Source: Methanobacterium sp. UBA294
GTDB lineage: Archaea; Methanobacteriota; Methanobacteria; Methanobacteriales; Methanobacteriaceae
Length of the DNA stretch: 64,000 nt
Direction of reading: 5' to 3'
NCBI GenBank assembly: GCA_002494495.1
Contig: DACB01000015.1
Span: 62,001 to 126,000 of the forward strand
Shown here: positions 8,891-17,651 of the stretch, one piece after another
Layout of the letters: each line of letters opens with the position of its first letter
How positions within the stretch are numbered: the stretch's first letter is position 1
Made by a program: the position numbers and the translations under genes
The notes under the pieces: model-generated
What the model was told of the DNA's origin: nothing
The model's input: the letters and a program-made list of their open reading frames with translations, nothing else
Database searches by the model: none

Positions 8891-9778
8891 CTATTTTAAT
8901 TTTAGGACATCTTTTTCAACGATATCTACTACTTCCGGAAGTTTTTCTAATGAATTACCTATATTTAAAACTTTAACGTTGATATTTTCGATAATATTGG
9001 CACATTGAAATAGATTGATGACTTTTTCTTTCTTTTGGAATAGTTTTAAACAGTATGAATGTTTAAGCAACTCCTTTAAAGCATTCTGTGTTTCAATTGC
9101 TTCAATACCAACTTGGTTACTTCTTTTTAGTATATATAATATTTTTACTGTTATTGGTGATGTGGAAAAGTTTCTTCCAATATAAATGAAATTTTTTTCC
9201 TGTTCCTCATCTTTGCTTAAAATTCTTAAGTTGTGTTTCTCATTTGTTAATTCAGAGGATTCCAGTTTTATTACTGGAAAACTTGGATTGGTTACAGGTA
9301 CACCAGTATCATCAAGGTTGATTGCCAGTACATCATCTGTAATTATACTGTATCCTCGATTATACATGGCCATTGAAATAGTTGATTTTCCAAAACCAGC
9401 ATCTCCCAAAAATCCAATGGCATAATTACCAATATTTACTGAACTGGAATGCAAAACCAAATTACCCCTTTGATGAAGAAGAACAGCAAAAACCGGGCCC
9501 AGTAAAACTTCTCTAATTATGTTTTCCGAAACATCTTCCACTGGGTCTATTGTAATTTCCTGGCCCTTAAATAATTTAAAACAAGCCACTTCGCTCCAGA
9601 AGAGTTTTATAATATCCGAAGATATCTCAAATTTAGTTCCAATTATATTATGATTAGTTTCTGATAAGTTAACCTCACCAAAATCAATTAATAGGTCTGG
9701 TTTACCATGAAAAGGATTGAGTTCTGGTAATTTTAAATTTGAGCGAATAACTATTCCATACGCTTTATACTGGAACAT
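8891..9778 (-). CDS. HPr-kinase-like protein of the lasso locus (K protein)
   Basis: A 295-residue protein with VLHSSSVNIG (His at about 110), P-loop GDAGFGKST (125-133) and YSIITDDVLAI (Asp pair at 148-149). This is the His/P-loop/Asp-Asp pattern of HPr kinase-related proteins found in RiPP clusters. Known members phosphorylate the C-terminal Ser of lasso precursors (paeninodin type) before cyclisation. Archaea generally lack the PTS carrier HPr, so a peptide substrate is the sensible reading. It is the first gene after the precursor (52 bases) and is followed by the exporter. The precursor here ends in Ser-Gln-Leu rather than Ser, so the site or role may differ. Confidence 0.8.
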   Translation of the reverse strand: MFQYKAYGIVIRSNLKLPELNPFHGKPDLLIDFGEVNLSETNHNIIGTKFEISSDIIKLFWSEVACFKLFKGQEITIDPVEDVSENIIREVLLGPVFAVLLHQRGNLVLHSSSVNIGNYAIGFLGDAGFGKSTISMAMYNRGYSIITDDVLAINLDDTGVPVTNPSFPVIKLESSELTNEKHNLRILSKDEEQEKNFIYIGRNFSTSPITVKILYILKRSNQVGIEAIETQNALKELLKHSYCLKLFQKKEKVINLFQCANIIENINVKVLNIGNSLEKLPEVVDIVEKDVLKLK

Positions 9779-9829
9779 GAAAATAAGTTAGAATGTTATA
9801 ATAAAAATAGTTTATATAAAATTAATATT

Positions 9830-9976
9830 TTATAATTGAGAATATTGTCTAGTAGCATCCTTTTTGGGATTATTACGCTTAGCTCTTGTAATATCCGCAA
9901 TGGATCCATGTAATATTAATTTTGGAGATGTATAAGGGTTCTTATAATTTTTTTTGTGATAATTATCTTTTGTCAT
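9830..9976 (-). CDS. Lasso-peptide precursor (A), 48 residues
   Basis: The leader contains YTSPKLILHG (residues 15-24), an exact YxxPxLxxxG element, the recognition motif bound by lasso B1 proteins, followed by IADIT, placing Thr30 at -2 if cleavage follows Arg31. The predicted core is AKRNNPKKDATRQYSQL (17 residues): Ala1 as the amine, Asp9 (residue 40) as the ring acid for a nine-membered macrolactam, and an eight-residue tail with bulky Arg12, Gln13 and Tyr14 as possible plugs. It is Lys/Arg-rich, unlike many known cores. It has its own promoter region and a weak GTGG ribosome site, and leads the K-D gene pair. Motif match strong; threaded structure not shown. Confidence 0.88.
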   Translation of the reverse strand: MTKDNYHKKNYKNPYTSPKLILHGSIADITRAKRNNPKKDATRQYSQL

Positions 9977-10295
9977 TTATTTCCACTTCTTTAGTTTAAG
10001 AGATTTCTTCTAAATTATTTTTTTTGTTCTTATTATTAAACAATAACATTAGTATAGTATTTAAATTATTCGAAATTGACAGTGACTATATTCACATAAA
10101 AATTTCTTGTATTTAATTAACTTAGAGTCTGTTCAGATATTTTGTACAAAGATTATTTATATTGTACGATGATTATTGATAAAATAATCCAATACCAAAG
10201 CAATGAAGGATCAGATGAAAATAGGTAAATATTAATATAAAAACAATAAAGAATTATTTAGAAATTTCAAAAATCAATTTCAAAGGAGGGAAAAT
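9977..10295. promoter_or_regulatory. Divergent promoter region: precursor operon and surface-protein gene
   Basis: No gene is seen here. On the minus strand ATTTAAATAC (10057-10066) is a TATA box candidate for the precursor, leaving a leader of about 60 bases before the ATG at 9976. On the plus strand AAAGGAGGG (10282-10290) is a strong ribosome site for the gene at 10296. Around 10170-10186 an ATTATTGATAAAATAAT near-palindrome is a possible binding site. Confidence 0.4.
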
Positions 10296-11432
10296 GTGAA
10301 ACATATCACAATAATGATAGTGATGGTTTTATTATCACTTTCCATATTTTCTACCAATGTCCCCGCTGTTTACGGTGCAAATACCACATTAACTGTGAAT
10401 AATGAACTGTATTCTCAATTAGAATCAATTACCCCCATATATGGCTCTGAAGATTACCAGTACATCGATGTAACAAACAATGGCCCTAATAGCGCAACAA
10501 ATGTTGTTGTAACTAAAACTGTATCACCAGCTTTTAATGTCATTGAATGGTGGGTTTCCTGGAATAACTCAAATACTTACATCAGAAATGATCCATCCTT
10601 CAACCCTACAACTGGAAATTGGACCATAGGTAATCTGGCCGTAGGAAAAACAGCTTACCTGGATTTAAGAATGCTACTCAGCCGTACAGGAAGTTTAACC
10701 AACAATGTAACAGCCAGAGCAGATAATGCAGACCCAGTATCAAAAGCATTTACAATTAACGTACCAACATCACCAAGTAATGTTGATCTAGAACTTACCA
10801 ACTCATTTGTTAATACCAGCCCCACACCTAATAGTCTCAATACTCTTACAATAACTGTAACAAGACCTATTCTAACTAATCCTACTGGTATAATCATGAA
10901 TGATGGAATGCCTAGGAACTTGGAAATAAATAGCTGGAGAGTGAGATCCCAAACATTCTTTGGTGGATGGGGATCCTGGAGTACCGAACCTGGCTCATAT
11001 GATCCATGGACGGGAATATGGAATGTAACACTTGTCACTTTAGGGAATATGGCACAGCAGTTAGAAATCATTTTTTACACACCATCAACACCAGGAACAA
11101 CCCAAGTCATTTCAACTGTATACGGAAACCAGAATGATACCAACCTAGCCAATAACTATCAAACCGCATCATTCACTGTACCAGCTACTCTTAATCTACT
11201 AAGCAGTTCACAAACCCGAACATTTAGTGCAGCCCCATCAACTTCGCCAACAGTTGGATCAATTCAAAACGGAGCATCAGTATCAAATTTAAACACACCA
11301 AATCAAAACAGTAACTCTGCAAATACAGGCACAAATGCTAATGGAATTTTATCTGAAATTCTAATAACACTAACCAACATTCTAAACAGTTTACTGAGTA
11401 CAGCTTCATCCTTAATACAAGCAATACCCTAA
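10296..11432 (+). CDS. Secreted surface protein with DUF11-like repeats
   Basis: A 378-residue exported protein. A signal peptide (residues 1-28, hydrophobic MIVMVLLSLSIFS, cleavage near VYGA) is followed by two DUF11-like beta domains, recognised by YIDVTNNGPNSATNVVV and later by NTLTITVTRPI and DTNLANNYQTASFTV, then a Ser/Asn/Thr-rich stretch and a short hydrophobic tail. Such domains build pseudomurein-cell adhesins and sheath proteins. The start is the GTG at 10296, behind a near-perfect AAAGGAGGG; the overlapping ATG is followed at once by TGA. It splits the lasso locus between the C and A genes on the opposite strand; whether it works with the peptide is unknown. Confidence 0.7.
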   Translation: MKHITIMIVMVLLSLSIFSTNVPAVYGANTTLTVNNELYSQLESITPIYGSEDYQYIDVTNNGPNSATNVVVTKTVSPAFNVIEWWVSWNNSNTYIRNDPSFNPTTGNWTIGNLAVGKTAYLDLRMLLSRTGSLTNNVTARADNADPVSKAFTINVPTSPSNVDLELTNSFVNTSPTPNSLNTLTITVTRPILTNPTGIIMNDGMPRNLEINSWRVRSQTFFGGWGSWSTEPGSYDPWTGIWNVTLVTLGNMAQQLEIIFYTPSTPGTTQVISTVYGNQNDTNLANNYQTASFTVPATLNLLSSSQTRTFSAAPSTSPTVGSIQNGASVSNLNTPNQNSNSANTGTNANGILSEILITLTNILNSLLSTASSLIQAIP

Positions 11433-11515
11433 AGATATCCCCATAAATGGGATATACCCAATTTTTTATTTATTTTAAAAATATCCTAATTTTTTTTGTT
11501 TTATATAAAATAGTA

Positions 11516-13420
11516 TTATAGACTATTTTTCTGCAGCCATAATCCCAGAACAACTATATTCCATATTTCATTGATATTTTCAGTGTTTCCTGATAAGTAC
11601 TGGGCATATTCCTTTTGTAAAAATGGAACATCTACATATTTTTCAAGAACAGATGGGTTTTCTATAATTAAATTATCAATACATTTTTTCTCAAATTTTA
11701 ACAGGCTTCTGTTGAAGTTTGGATTTAAATCCGTTTTAATTATGCGTTTCCTTATCTCTTCTGGTAGAATGTTTTTCATAGCCCTTCTGAGTATTAATCT
11801 ATCAAAACCATTTTTTCGTTTCTGCTCTACAGGAAGTGACAGGCAAAATTCAATTAACCTCTTATCATAGAAGGGATGGCGTGGTTCAATACCAAAGCGT
11901 GCTGCTATCCAATCCAGCTGTTCCAATTCTAACTGTATCAACCCGGATTCTATATAAAAATGATGTAATTGGCGAGAATTTTTGATATTTAACTCTTTTT
12001 CATAGCCATTCCTTAAATTTTCTATTAATCCCGTGCGTTTTATTAATTCTTCATGAATAAACCTGTTATTACGATTATCCAGTGTTGTGAATTTAGTAAG
12101 TGACCATCCCAACCTTTTAATAGATTTGGGGGTAAATGTTTCCAGGGATTTATTTATTAATAATCTATAAGGTTTTACCCCATGCAGTTTCGCTGTTTCA
12201 TTAATTTCTTTTATAAATTCGCCCAATTTACCAGATTTGAGGAAGTCACTGAAAATACCTTCACCATATGATACGATGGTGTCTCCATCAAAACCATCTA
12301 AGAGGATTCGTGTACCCCTCTTATGAGCTTCCTTGTATAAATTCCATAACATGAAATGATTAGGAAACAAAAATGGCTGGTCACCATAACTAAAAAATTC
12401 ATCTATTTCTCCCAACGGGCTAATTTGGTCTGCATGGATATAATACGGCTCTAATTCATATTCTGAAAAGATCAAATTGGAATAATGGCGTTCATCACAC
12501 TCAGGAACTTCATCAAATACCGCTGAAAAGGTCTTAAATGAATTATTTATCCAGTTGTACTGGTTAAATTTTTCATTGCCATCATCCCTTATGGTTTGAA
12601 CGGTACAAACTACAGAAGAAGTATCCAGTCCACCGCTTAGCATTGATCCAACTGGAAATGCAGACCGTAAACGACTTTTTACAACTTCTTTAAATATCTT
12701 CAGGAATTGGTTGGTGTAAGCTTCATCAGAATCTAACTGTAATTCAATGGTAGGATCCAATGTCCAATACTTATTGAATGTTTCTTTTTTAAAACCAAGT
12801 GTAAGTGTGGTTGCTGGAGCTAACCTGTGGATATTTTTATAAAAAGTGTCTTCCTTGTTTTCCAGAAGGAATCCTAAATGTTCTGCTACTTGTTTCTCAT
12901 TCAATTTTTGGGATATAATATTAAGTAATAAAAGTGCTTTAATTTCAGTGGCAAAAATAAAAACCTCATCATCCATATAATAATAGAAGGGCTTCACACC
13001 AATATGATCCCGGGCACAGAATAACTTACCATTTATTTCATCCCATATAACAAATGCAAAATCACCAATAAGATGTTCAGGGCAGTTTTCACCCCATTTC
13101 TTATAAGATTTCAATATATAATAACTGTCAGCTACGTCTTCCTTATCTTCGATTCTTAATTTAGTTGATAGTTCTTCCCGGTTATCTATACGCGCGTCTG
13201 CAGTGATAACTAATCCGGATTTTTCATCATGAAATGGTAATTTCTCGTGAAATGATTCTGGTGTGGTCCATATCATTTGATGTCCCAGGGCTATTGGCCC
13301 TCCACAGTATATGGCAGATCCATCTGGACCTCTATGGGAAAGCCGGTTGTTCATCTTTTTTATGAGTTCAGGATCTACATTGTTGCCATCTCTATTGAAG
13401 ATCCCTGTAATTGCACTCAT
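11516..13420 (-). CDS. Lasso cyclase (C), asparagine-synthetase-like
   Basis: A 634-residue AsnB-type protein. The N-terminal glutaminase-like domain begins MSAITGIF: the catalytic Cys of true asparagine synthetases at position 2 is Ser, so ammonia release from glutamine is not expected. NRLSHRGPDG and the rest of the domain are kept. The synthetase domain has the ATP/PPi loop SGGLDTSS (262-269) and ERHYSNL. This combination is typical of lasso cyclases (McjC), which adenylate the ring Asp/Glu and let the peptide N-terminus attack it. It follows the B2 gene by 41 bases. A general asparagine synthetase is unlikely because of Ser2 and the neighbours. Confidence 0.85.
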   Translation of the reverse strand: MSAITGIFNRDGNNVDPELIKKMNNRLSHRGPDGSAIYCGGPIALGHQMIWTTPESFHEKLPFHDEKSGLVITADARIDNREELSTKLRIEDKEDVADSYYILKSYKKWGENCPEHLIGDFAFVIWDEINGKLFCARDHIGVKPFYYYMDDEVFIFATEIKALLLLNIISQKLNEKQVAEHLGFLLENKEDTFYKNIHRLAPATTLTLGFKKETFNKYWTLDPTIELQLDSDEAYTNQFLKIFKEVVKSRLRSAFPVGSMLSGGLDTSSVVCTVQTIRDDGNEKFNQYNWINNSFKTFSAVFDEVPECDERHYSNLIFSEYELEPYYIHADQISPLGEIDEFFSYGDQPFLFPNHFMLWNLYKEAHKRGTRILLDGFDGDTIVSYGEGIFSDFLKSGKLGEFIKEINETAKLHGVKPYRLLINKSLETFTPKSIKRLGWSLTKFTTLDNRNNRFIHEELIKRTGLIENLRNGYEKELNIKNSRQLHHFYIESGLIQLELEQLDWIAARFGIEPRHPFYDKRLIEFCLSLPVEQKRKNGFDRLILRRAMKNILPEEIRKRIIKTDLNPNFNRSLLKFEKKCIDNLIIENPSVLEKYVDVPFLQKEYAQYLSGNTENINEIWNIVVLGLWLQKNSL

Positions 13421-13461
13421 CTATTCACCAGTCCTATATAAATTATAAACAACTGAAAAAT

Positions 13462-13875
13462 TCATCCCCTTTTAAAATCAAGTAGGGGCACATATTCTTT
13501 CTCAGACTCACCAATAACAACTTCATCATTATATTCCAGCCAAGCATGTGCTTCAAACTCTCCTTCTGAGGATTTACCCACGCCTATTTTAACCTGGCTT
13601 GGATAACCATACAGTGAAAATAGTGAGTATCCAGTTAAGGCGTTGGTGAGACAGGTTGATCTGGGCACATAGTGGCTGACTACCTTCACAGACCAGATTA
13701 GGTTGGTAACTGCAGCTTTATCTGTTGCAGTTGGTTCAATATATTTAAAAGATCTTTGGATCCGTGGGAAGGACATTAACCATAGCATCAACCTTATTTT
13801 TACCATTAAAAAGAGTGTTTTAAGGAGTATCCTTTGTTCATCTCCTGATAACTTGAAGAAATTTAAAAATGTCAT
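13462..13875 (-). CDS. Lasso leader peptidase (B2), transglutaminase-like
   Basis: A 137-residue protein of the Transglut_core3 (McjB C-terminal) family. Visible catalytic residues: Cys75 in RSTCLTNAL and His110 in FEAHAWLEYND, with Asp117 the likely third residue. In lasso pathways this enzyme cuts the leader after the Thr-x pair in complex with B1 and ATP. It overlaps the upstream B1 gene by 4 bases (ATGA arrangement), showing that they are co-translated. Length is right for the split B1/B2 form. Confidence 0.88.
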   Translation of the reverse strand: MTFLNFFKLSGDEQRILLKTLFLMVKIRLMLWLMSFPRIQRSFKYIEPTATDKAAVTNLIWSVKVVSHYVPRSTCLTNALTGYSLFSLYGYPSQVKIGVGKSSEGEFEAHAWLEYNDEVVIGESEKEYVPLLDFKRG

Positions 13876-14156
13876 TCAACCTTCACTAGTTCTTTTTCCA
13901 GTAATTGTCCCAGTAATTCCATTAAATCTGTCATGCAGACATCCTTTTCCACATCATATTCATCAAGGAGAGTATCTAAAATATCACTGACTTTCATTGG
14001 TTTCTGGATAAGGTTCCAGATACGGGCACCAACCGAGTTTAAACCATAATATACTCCATCTTTCATGTTTAAGATGGCAGCTTCATCCACCAGGTCACAG
14101 GAAACCACTTCATTATCTATTTGAACTGTTGAATCTAATGTGAGTTCGATTTTCAT
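13872..14156 (-). CDS. PqqD-like leader-binding protein (B1, RRE)
   Basis: About 94 residues with the PqqD/RRE fold pattern: DLVDEAAILNMKDGVYYGLN, then VGARIWNLI, then a helical C-terminus with VCMTDLMELLGQLLEKELV. It would bind the YxxPxL element of the precursor leader and present it to B2 and C. I take the ATG at 14156 because AGGTG sits 7 bases in front of it; a longer frame to 14186 adds a hydrophobic stretch with no ribosome site. TATA-like ATATTTATATTTATA lies just upstream. It is the first gene of the B1-B2-C part of the locus. Confidence 0.85.
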   Translation of the reverse strand: MKIELTLDSTVQIDNEVVSCDLVDEAAILNMKDGVYYGLNSVGARIWNLIQKPMKVSDILDTLLDEYDVEKDVCMTDLMELLGQLLEKELVKVE

Positions 14157-14275
14157 TATTACACCTATAAATATAAATATAGTCAACCTATTTATTAGTT
14201 ATACTATAATTAGATAACAATTTATCTCTTTTAATGCAATTAACCTTAAGAAGATCATCAGAAGGAATGATTAAC

Positions 14276-15628
14276 ATGCAGAAACCAACTTACAGGGACC
14301 TTACAATACTTATAATCTTATCCATCTCTTCTTTAGCTTTTTTAGTAGTCCCTGCACTTGATCAGTTCCCTGTAAACCTCATACCCCAGCTCCTAATCCA
14401 CCTGTTTCTACCGGGTTACGCATTGATGTCGGTTATTGACCCTATATTTAACAGCAGATCAAAAGTTAGAAGGGTGGTCTGGAGTTTTGTTCTGAGTTTA
14501 ATCCTCACCCTGGTTTCAGTTTACATTCCCATATCAAGTTACCTGATACTGGTATTCCTTACGGTGATATTGGCCGTCCTTGCATTCTTCAGGAAGGGTG
14601 TATCCCCTGAAAAACTGCAATCACTAAGGAAAGAATTTGAAAATAATTTGGAATCATTTAAGGAAAATAAGGAAGAATTTAAGGAAAAAAGAATAGAAAA
14701 AACTAAAAAGAAGAAAATAACAGGACAGGAAGAAAATAAACCAGTTAAAACTGAAAGAAAACTTAAAACATCCCCCCAAAGAAAAAATTTCCTGGATATA
14801 ATACTGGTGGTGATTTTAACACTTCTCTGCGCGCTATTCGTACTGGAGCCCACCCTGAACAAAACAGTTGTCCGGACTGTACTGGGACTTTTACTGGTCC
14901 TGTTTTTTCCCGGCTACGCATTAATTGCATCGTTATTCCCTAAAAAAGATGACCTAGACAGTATTGAAAGAATTACTTTAAGCTTCGGTTTAAGCATCGC
15001 CATAACACCCCTGCTTGGGTTGGTATTAAATTACACACCATGGGGCATTCGCCTGGATCAAATCCTGATTTCATTAACTGGTATTACCCTATTACTATGT
15101 GCCGTGGCCATCATCAGAAGGAGAAGGATCCCTGAAGAGAACCTTTTCCTGGTTGATTTTGAAGGTTTCTTCAGGAGATTTGACACTGATTTTAAAGACC
15201 AATCAAAAACAAATAAAATTCTCTCAACAGTGCTTATATTATCCATCATATTCGCCATCATCACCACGGCTTACATCATAGTTACCCCAAAGGAGGGTGA
15301 GAGTTTCACTGAATTCTACATCCTGGGCCCGGGCGGCAAGGCCAGCGACTACCCCACTAACCTAACCTCTGGACAGGAGGGCAATGTTATAATAGGGATA
15401 GATAACCATGAAAATAAAAATACCACCTACCATCTAATTGTAACCTCCAACAACACTGTGCAGCTGGACCAGATGTTAACTCTCCAGAACGGTGAGAAAA
15501 TGGAAATCCCATTTAACTTCACTGCAGGTGAACCTGGTGAGAAGAAGATGGAATTTAAACTTTTCAAACTCCCGGATAATAACAACATCTATCGCTCACT
15601 ACATCTGTGGATCAATGTCACAGGATAA
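14276..15628 (+). CDS. DUF1616 membrane protein
   Basis: A DUF1616 family protein of about 450 residues. Two blocks of four membrane spans (residues 10-105 and 175-285) each contain the repeated FLPGYAL or FFPGYAL motif and are joined by a Lys/Glu-rich cytoplasmic linker; one more span then leads to an exterior domain with EFYILGPGGKASDYPTNLTS, NHENKNTTYHLIV and LFKLPDNNNIY. The family is common in methanogens next to polysaccharide genes; its role is unknown. The start at 14276 is chosen from the GAAGGA ribosome site 9 bases before it and from paralogs that start a few residues before YRDL; longer starts at 14234 and 14267 are possible. Confidence 0.85.
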   Translation: MQKPTYRDLTILIILSISSLAFLVVPALDQFPVNLIPQLLIHLFLPGYALMSVIDPIFNSRSKVRRVVWSFVLSLILTLVSVYIPISSYLILVFLTVILAVLAFFRKGVSPEKLQSLRKEFENNLESFKENKEEFKEKRIEKTKKKKITGQEENKPVKTERKLKTSPQRKNFLDIILVVILTLLCALFVLEPTLNKTVVRTVLGLLLVLFFPGYALIASLFPKKDDLDSIERITLSFGLSIAITPLLGLVLNYTPWGIRLDQILISLTGITLLLCAVAIIRRRRIPEENLFLVDFEGFFRRFDTDFKDQSKTNKILSTVLILSIIFAIITTAYIIVTPKEGESFTEFYILGPGGKASDYPTNLTSGQEGNVIIGIDNHENKNTTYHLIVTSNNTVQLDQMLTLQNGEKMEIPFNFTAGEPGEKKMEFKLFKLPDNNNIYRSLHLWINVTG

Positions 15629-15870
15629 TCAACGAAAAGCTTAAAAAACTAATTAAAAATATTTTAAATCATTCAAATAATATACGTATCACCGATAATA
15701 AGCTTTATAAATAGACAAATTTAAAAAATTCCCATTAATAAAGTATTAATTTAAATAATTAAAAGAAAAACCCCATCAATTACCAAAAAAAATATGTTAA
15801 TGTGATATATTTCACAAAAAACGCGGTTTAAAAGATAAATATATATATCATAAAAATTACAGTTTAGTAC

Positions 15871-16104
15871 ATGATATCAACGGTAACAGCAACTACTGCA
15901 ACAACCACTACAGCCCAAATAATGGCTTATGGTATAATAGCTGTGGTATCACTCATTGTTTTTTTGGCACTTAAAGAAATATTAAGTTCTGAAACTGGTA
16001 GGCCTTCAGTCAAGTCATTCGTAAAAGGATCCAATGTAGCTATAATCCCGCTGCTTTTAGTCTTTGTAGCTATTGTAGCTTATAAAGTGGTAACCATACT
16101 CTAG
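15871..16104 (+). CDS. Small two-span membrane protein, Thr-rich N-terminus
   Basis: A 77-residue protein with a Thr/Ala-rich N-terminus (STVTATTATTTTAQ) and two membrane helices (residues 20-36 and 56-75) joined by a charged loop. No family recognised. The ATG has no ribosome site but a TATA run (15837-15848) lies 23-34 bases upstream, so the message is nearly leaderless. The gene is 12 bases before the next one and probably shares its transcript. Confidence 0.6.
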   Translation: MISTVTATTATTTTAQIMAYGIIAVVSLIVFLALKEILSSETGRPSVKSFVKGSNVAIIPLLLVFVAIVAYKVVTIL

Positions 16105-16116
16105 GATGTGTTTTAA

Positions 16117-16773
16117 ATGAAAAACAACGTTATAATAATTGCAATAATTATAATTGCAGTGATTGTCATAGGTGCAGCCGCATTTTTGATGACCTCGCCA
16201 ACTGCTGATAACAAGGCGCAGATTACTGCAAATGGAAGTAAGGTTACAGTTATAAACAACAACCAGGATGTCTGGGCCCACTGGAATTTAGAGGTTCAGA
16301 ACTTACCACAAAAAAACGGTACTCAACAGACTTTCTATGTACAGCTGTGGGTAAAACCCGGTGAAAACGCAACATTTGACCTGAGCAATATGGCTGGTTA
16401 TGGTGAAGAAACTTTACCACAGGATACCAATATAACTGTACTGGGTTATGGTGGACTGTACAACCAGACAGCCATTGGCCAGGGCGATTTCAACACCACT
16501 TTCCTGGGATGGACCACCAACCAAACCATACCAGACCCAACATCAGTTTATAAAACAGCAGTCAATTCATACGATGTTAATTCAACATCTTTAGCCATTG
16601 GAACTCTACCTGAAAATATAACAGACACAATGGTAATTATTGAAACAACCAACAATATAGGATCAAATGACCAGTTATTCCAGCAGTTTTACATAATAAT
16701 CGATGAAAATGGTGTACCACACTTCAACCCAGCAGGCGTACCAACCTTGTGTGAAGTCATGGCTCAACTGTAA
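16117..16773 (+). CDS. Membrane-anchored exported protein, unknown family
   Basis: 218 residues: one N-terminal membrane helix (VIIIAIIIIAVIVIGAAAF), then an exterior domain with several Asn-x-Ser/Thr glycosylation sequons (NGT, NAT, NIT, NQT, NTT, NST). I recognise no domain. Follows the small membrane protein gene directly and is closed by a long T-run. Probably a cell-surface protein. Confidence 0.6.
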   Translation: MKNNVIIIAIIIIAVIVIGAAAFLMTSPTADNKAQITANGSKVTVINNNQDVWAHWNLEVQNLPQKNGTQQTFYVQLWVKPGENATFDLSNMAGYGEETLPQDTNITVLGYGGLYNQTAIGQGDFNTTFLGWTTNQTIPDPTSVYKTAVNSYDVNSTSLAIGTLPENITDTMVIIETTNNIGSNDQLFQQFYIIIDENGVPHFNPAGVPTLCEVMAQL

Positions 16774-16786
16774 TTAAAAAAACTCA

Positions 16787-16816
16787 TTTTATTTTTTTTT
16801 TATTTTTATTTAATTT
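16787..16816 (+). terminator. T-rich terminator
   Basis: Downstream of the stop at 16773 the plus strand reads a nearly pure T run with a few A, the usual archaeal intrinsic termination signal. Confidence 0.5.
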
Positions 16817-16906
16817 GTTTTATGATTATTTTATTGTTTGATGAGAATCTATTTAATTAATAAGAAATGATTTAATGACAAAGATATTTAATTAACAGAT
16901 GATTTT

Positions 16907-17512
16907 ATGAGAAAAATATTTATCGTTCTAATAGTTTTAATAGCTGCCATAGCAGTTGTTGGATTACTGGAATATACTCAGGGAACATTCAGTGCCTTAG
17001 CCTTTGACCAGATAGATTACAACTACCATTCCCAGGTTACCATCCCGCCCAGCGGAACTAGTGGAAGCTACATGGGTGGCTACTACGATATCAATGGAAC
17101 TGGTCGGAATTTCAATATGGTGCTGGTTCTCTCTGGTGCAGAACAGGGAGAAAGTCCCCTTGATTACACTTCCGACGGGTTAAAGGTTACGGGATTTATA
17201 GATACAGTTAAAGTCACCCCTCAAACCATTAACTATCTGGTGCGCAACGATATAAAAAGCGCCATGTTCAACACCATCTTCAATGGGAATATGAATATGA
17301 CCTGCGCAGCTTGGACTGGTACATCCCTTTTTGCCAATGATGGGGAGAACTTCAACGGTACCTTCAAAATAGATGGGATTTACACCGATTGGGAGGGTAA
17401 CTATACATTCACCCATGAAAACAACAGAATAGTCATCACTGCAGACTACTTCTACTGGTCCAAGAAAACACCAGAAAGTAGGTTACCTGTACACAGTGTA
17501 TATTTACTCTAA
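16907..17512 (+). CDS. Exported protein, unknown family
   Basis: 201 residues with an N-terminal membrane helix or signal (IFIVLIVLIAAIAVVGLL) and an exterior beta-rich domain (GGYYDINGTGRNFNMVLVLS, later NYTFTHENNRIVITADYFYW). No family recognised. Short spacer and same direction as the previous anchored protein; likely another envelope protein. Confidence 0.55.
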   Translation: MRKIFIVLIVLIAAIAVVGLLEYTQGTFSALAFDQIDYNYHSQVTIPPSGTSGSYMGGYYDINGTGRNFNMVLVLSGAEQGESPLDYTSDGLKVTGFIDTVKVTPQTINYLVRNDIKSAMFNTIFNGNMNMTCAAWTGTSLFANDGENFNGTFKIDGIYTDWEGNYTFTHENNRIVITADYFYWSKKTPESRLPVHSVYLL

Positions 17513-17651
17513 TAAATGACGGTTATAATGTACACGTTATTTATTTGAGATTTCTTTTCTTTTATACTTAAGAATTATTTTTGAGTTTCATTTATTCTTT
17601 ATTAAATAAAGAATATCCTGTTTTTCAAAATAAACAATATCCTGTTCCTAT

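Noticed and set aside
10110..10220. Third precursor peptide on the plus strand
   Set aside because: The short frame near 10170 (MIIDKIIQYQSNEGSDENR) has no leader motif and no ribosome site.
10655..11071. Long open frame on the minus strand
   Set aside because: It lies wholly inside the surface-protein gene, opposite strand, and shows no family pattern.
14539..14862. Minus-strand frame opposite the DUF1616 gene
   Set aside because: It mirrors the Lys/Glu-rich linker (Phe/Leu/Ser-rich in the reverse frame), so it is a shadow.
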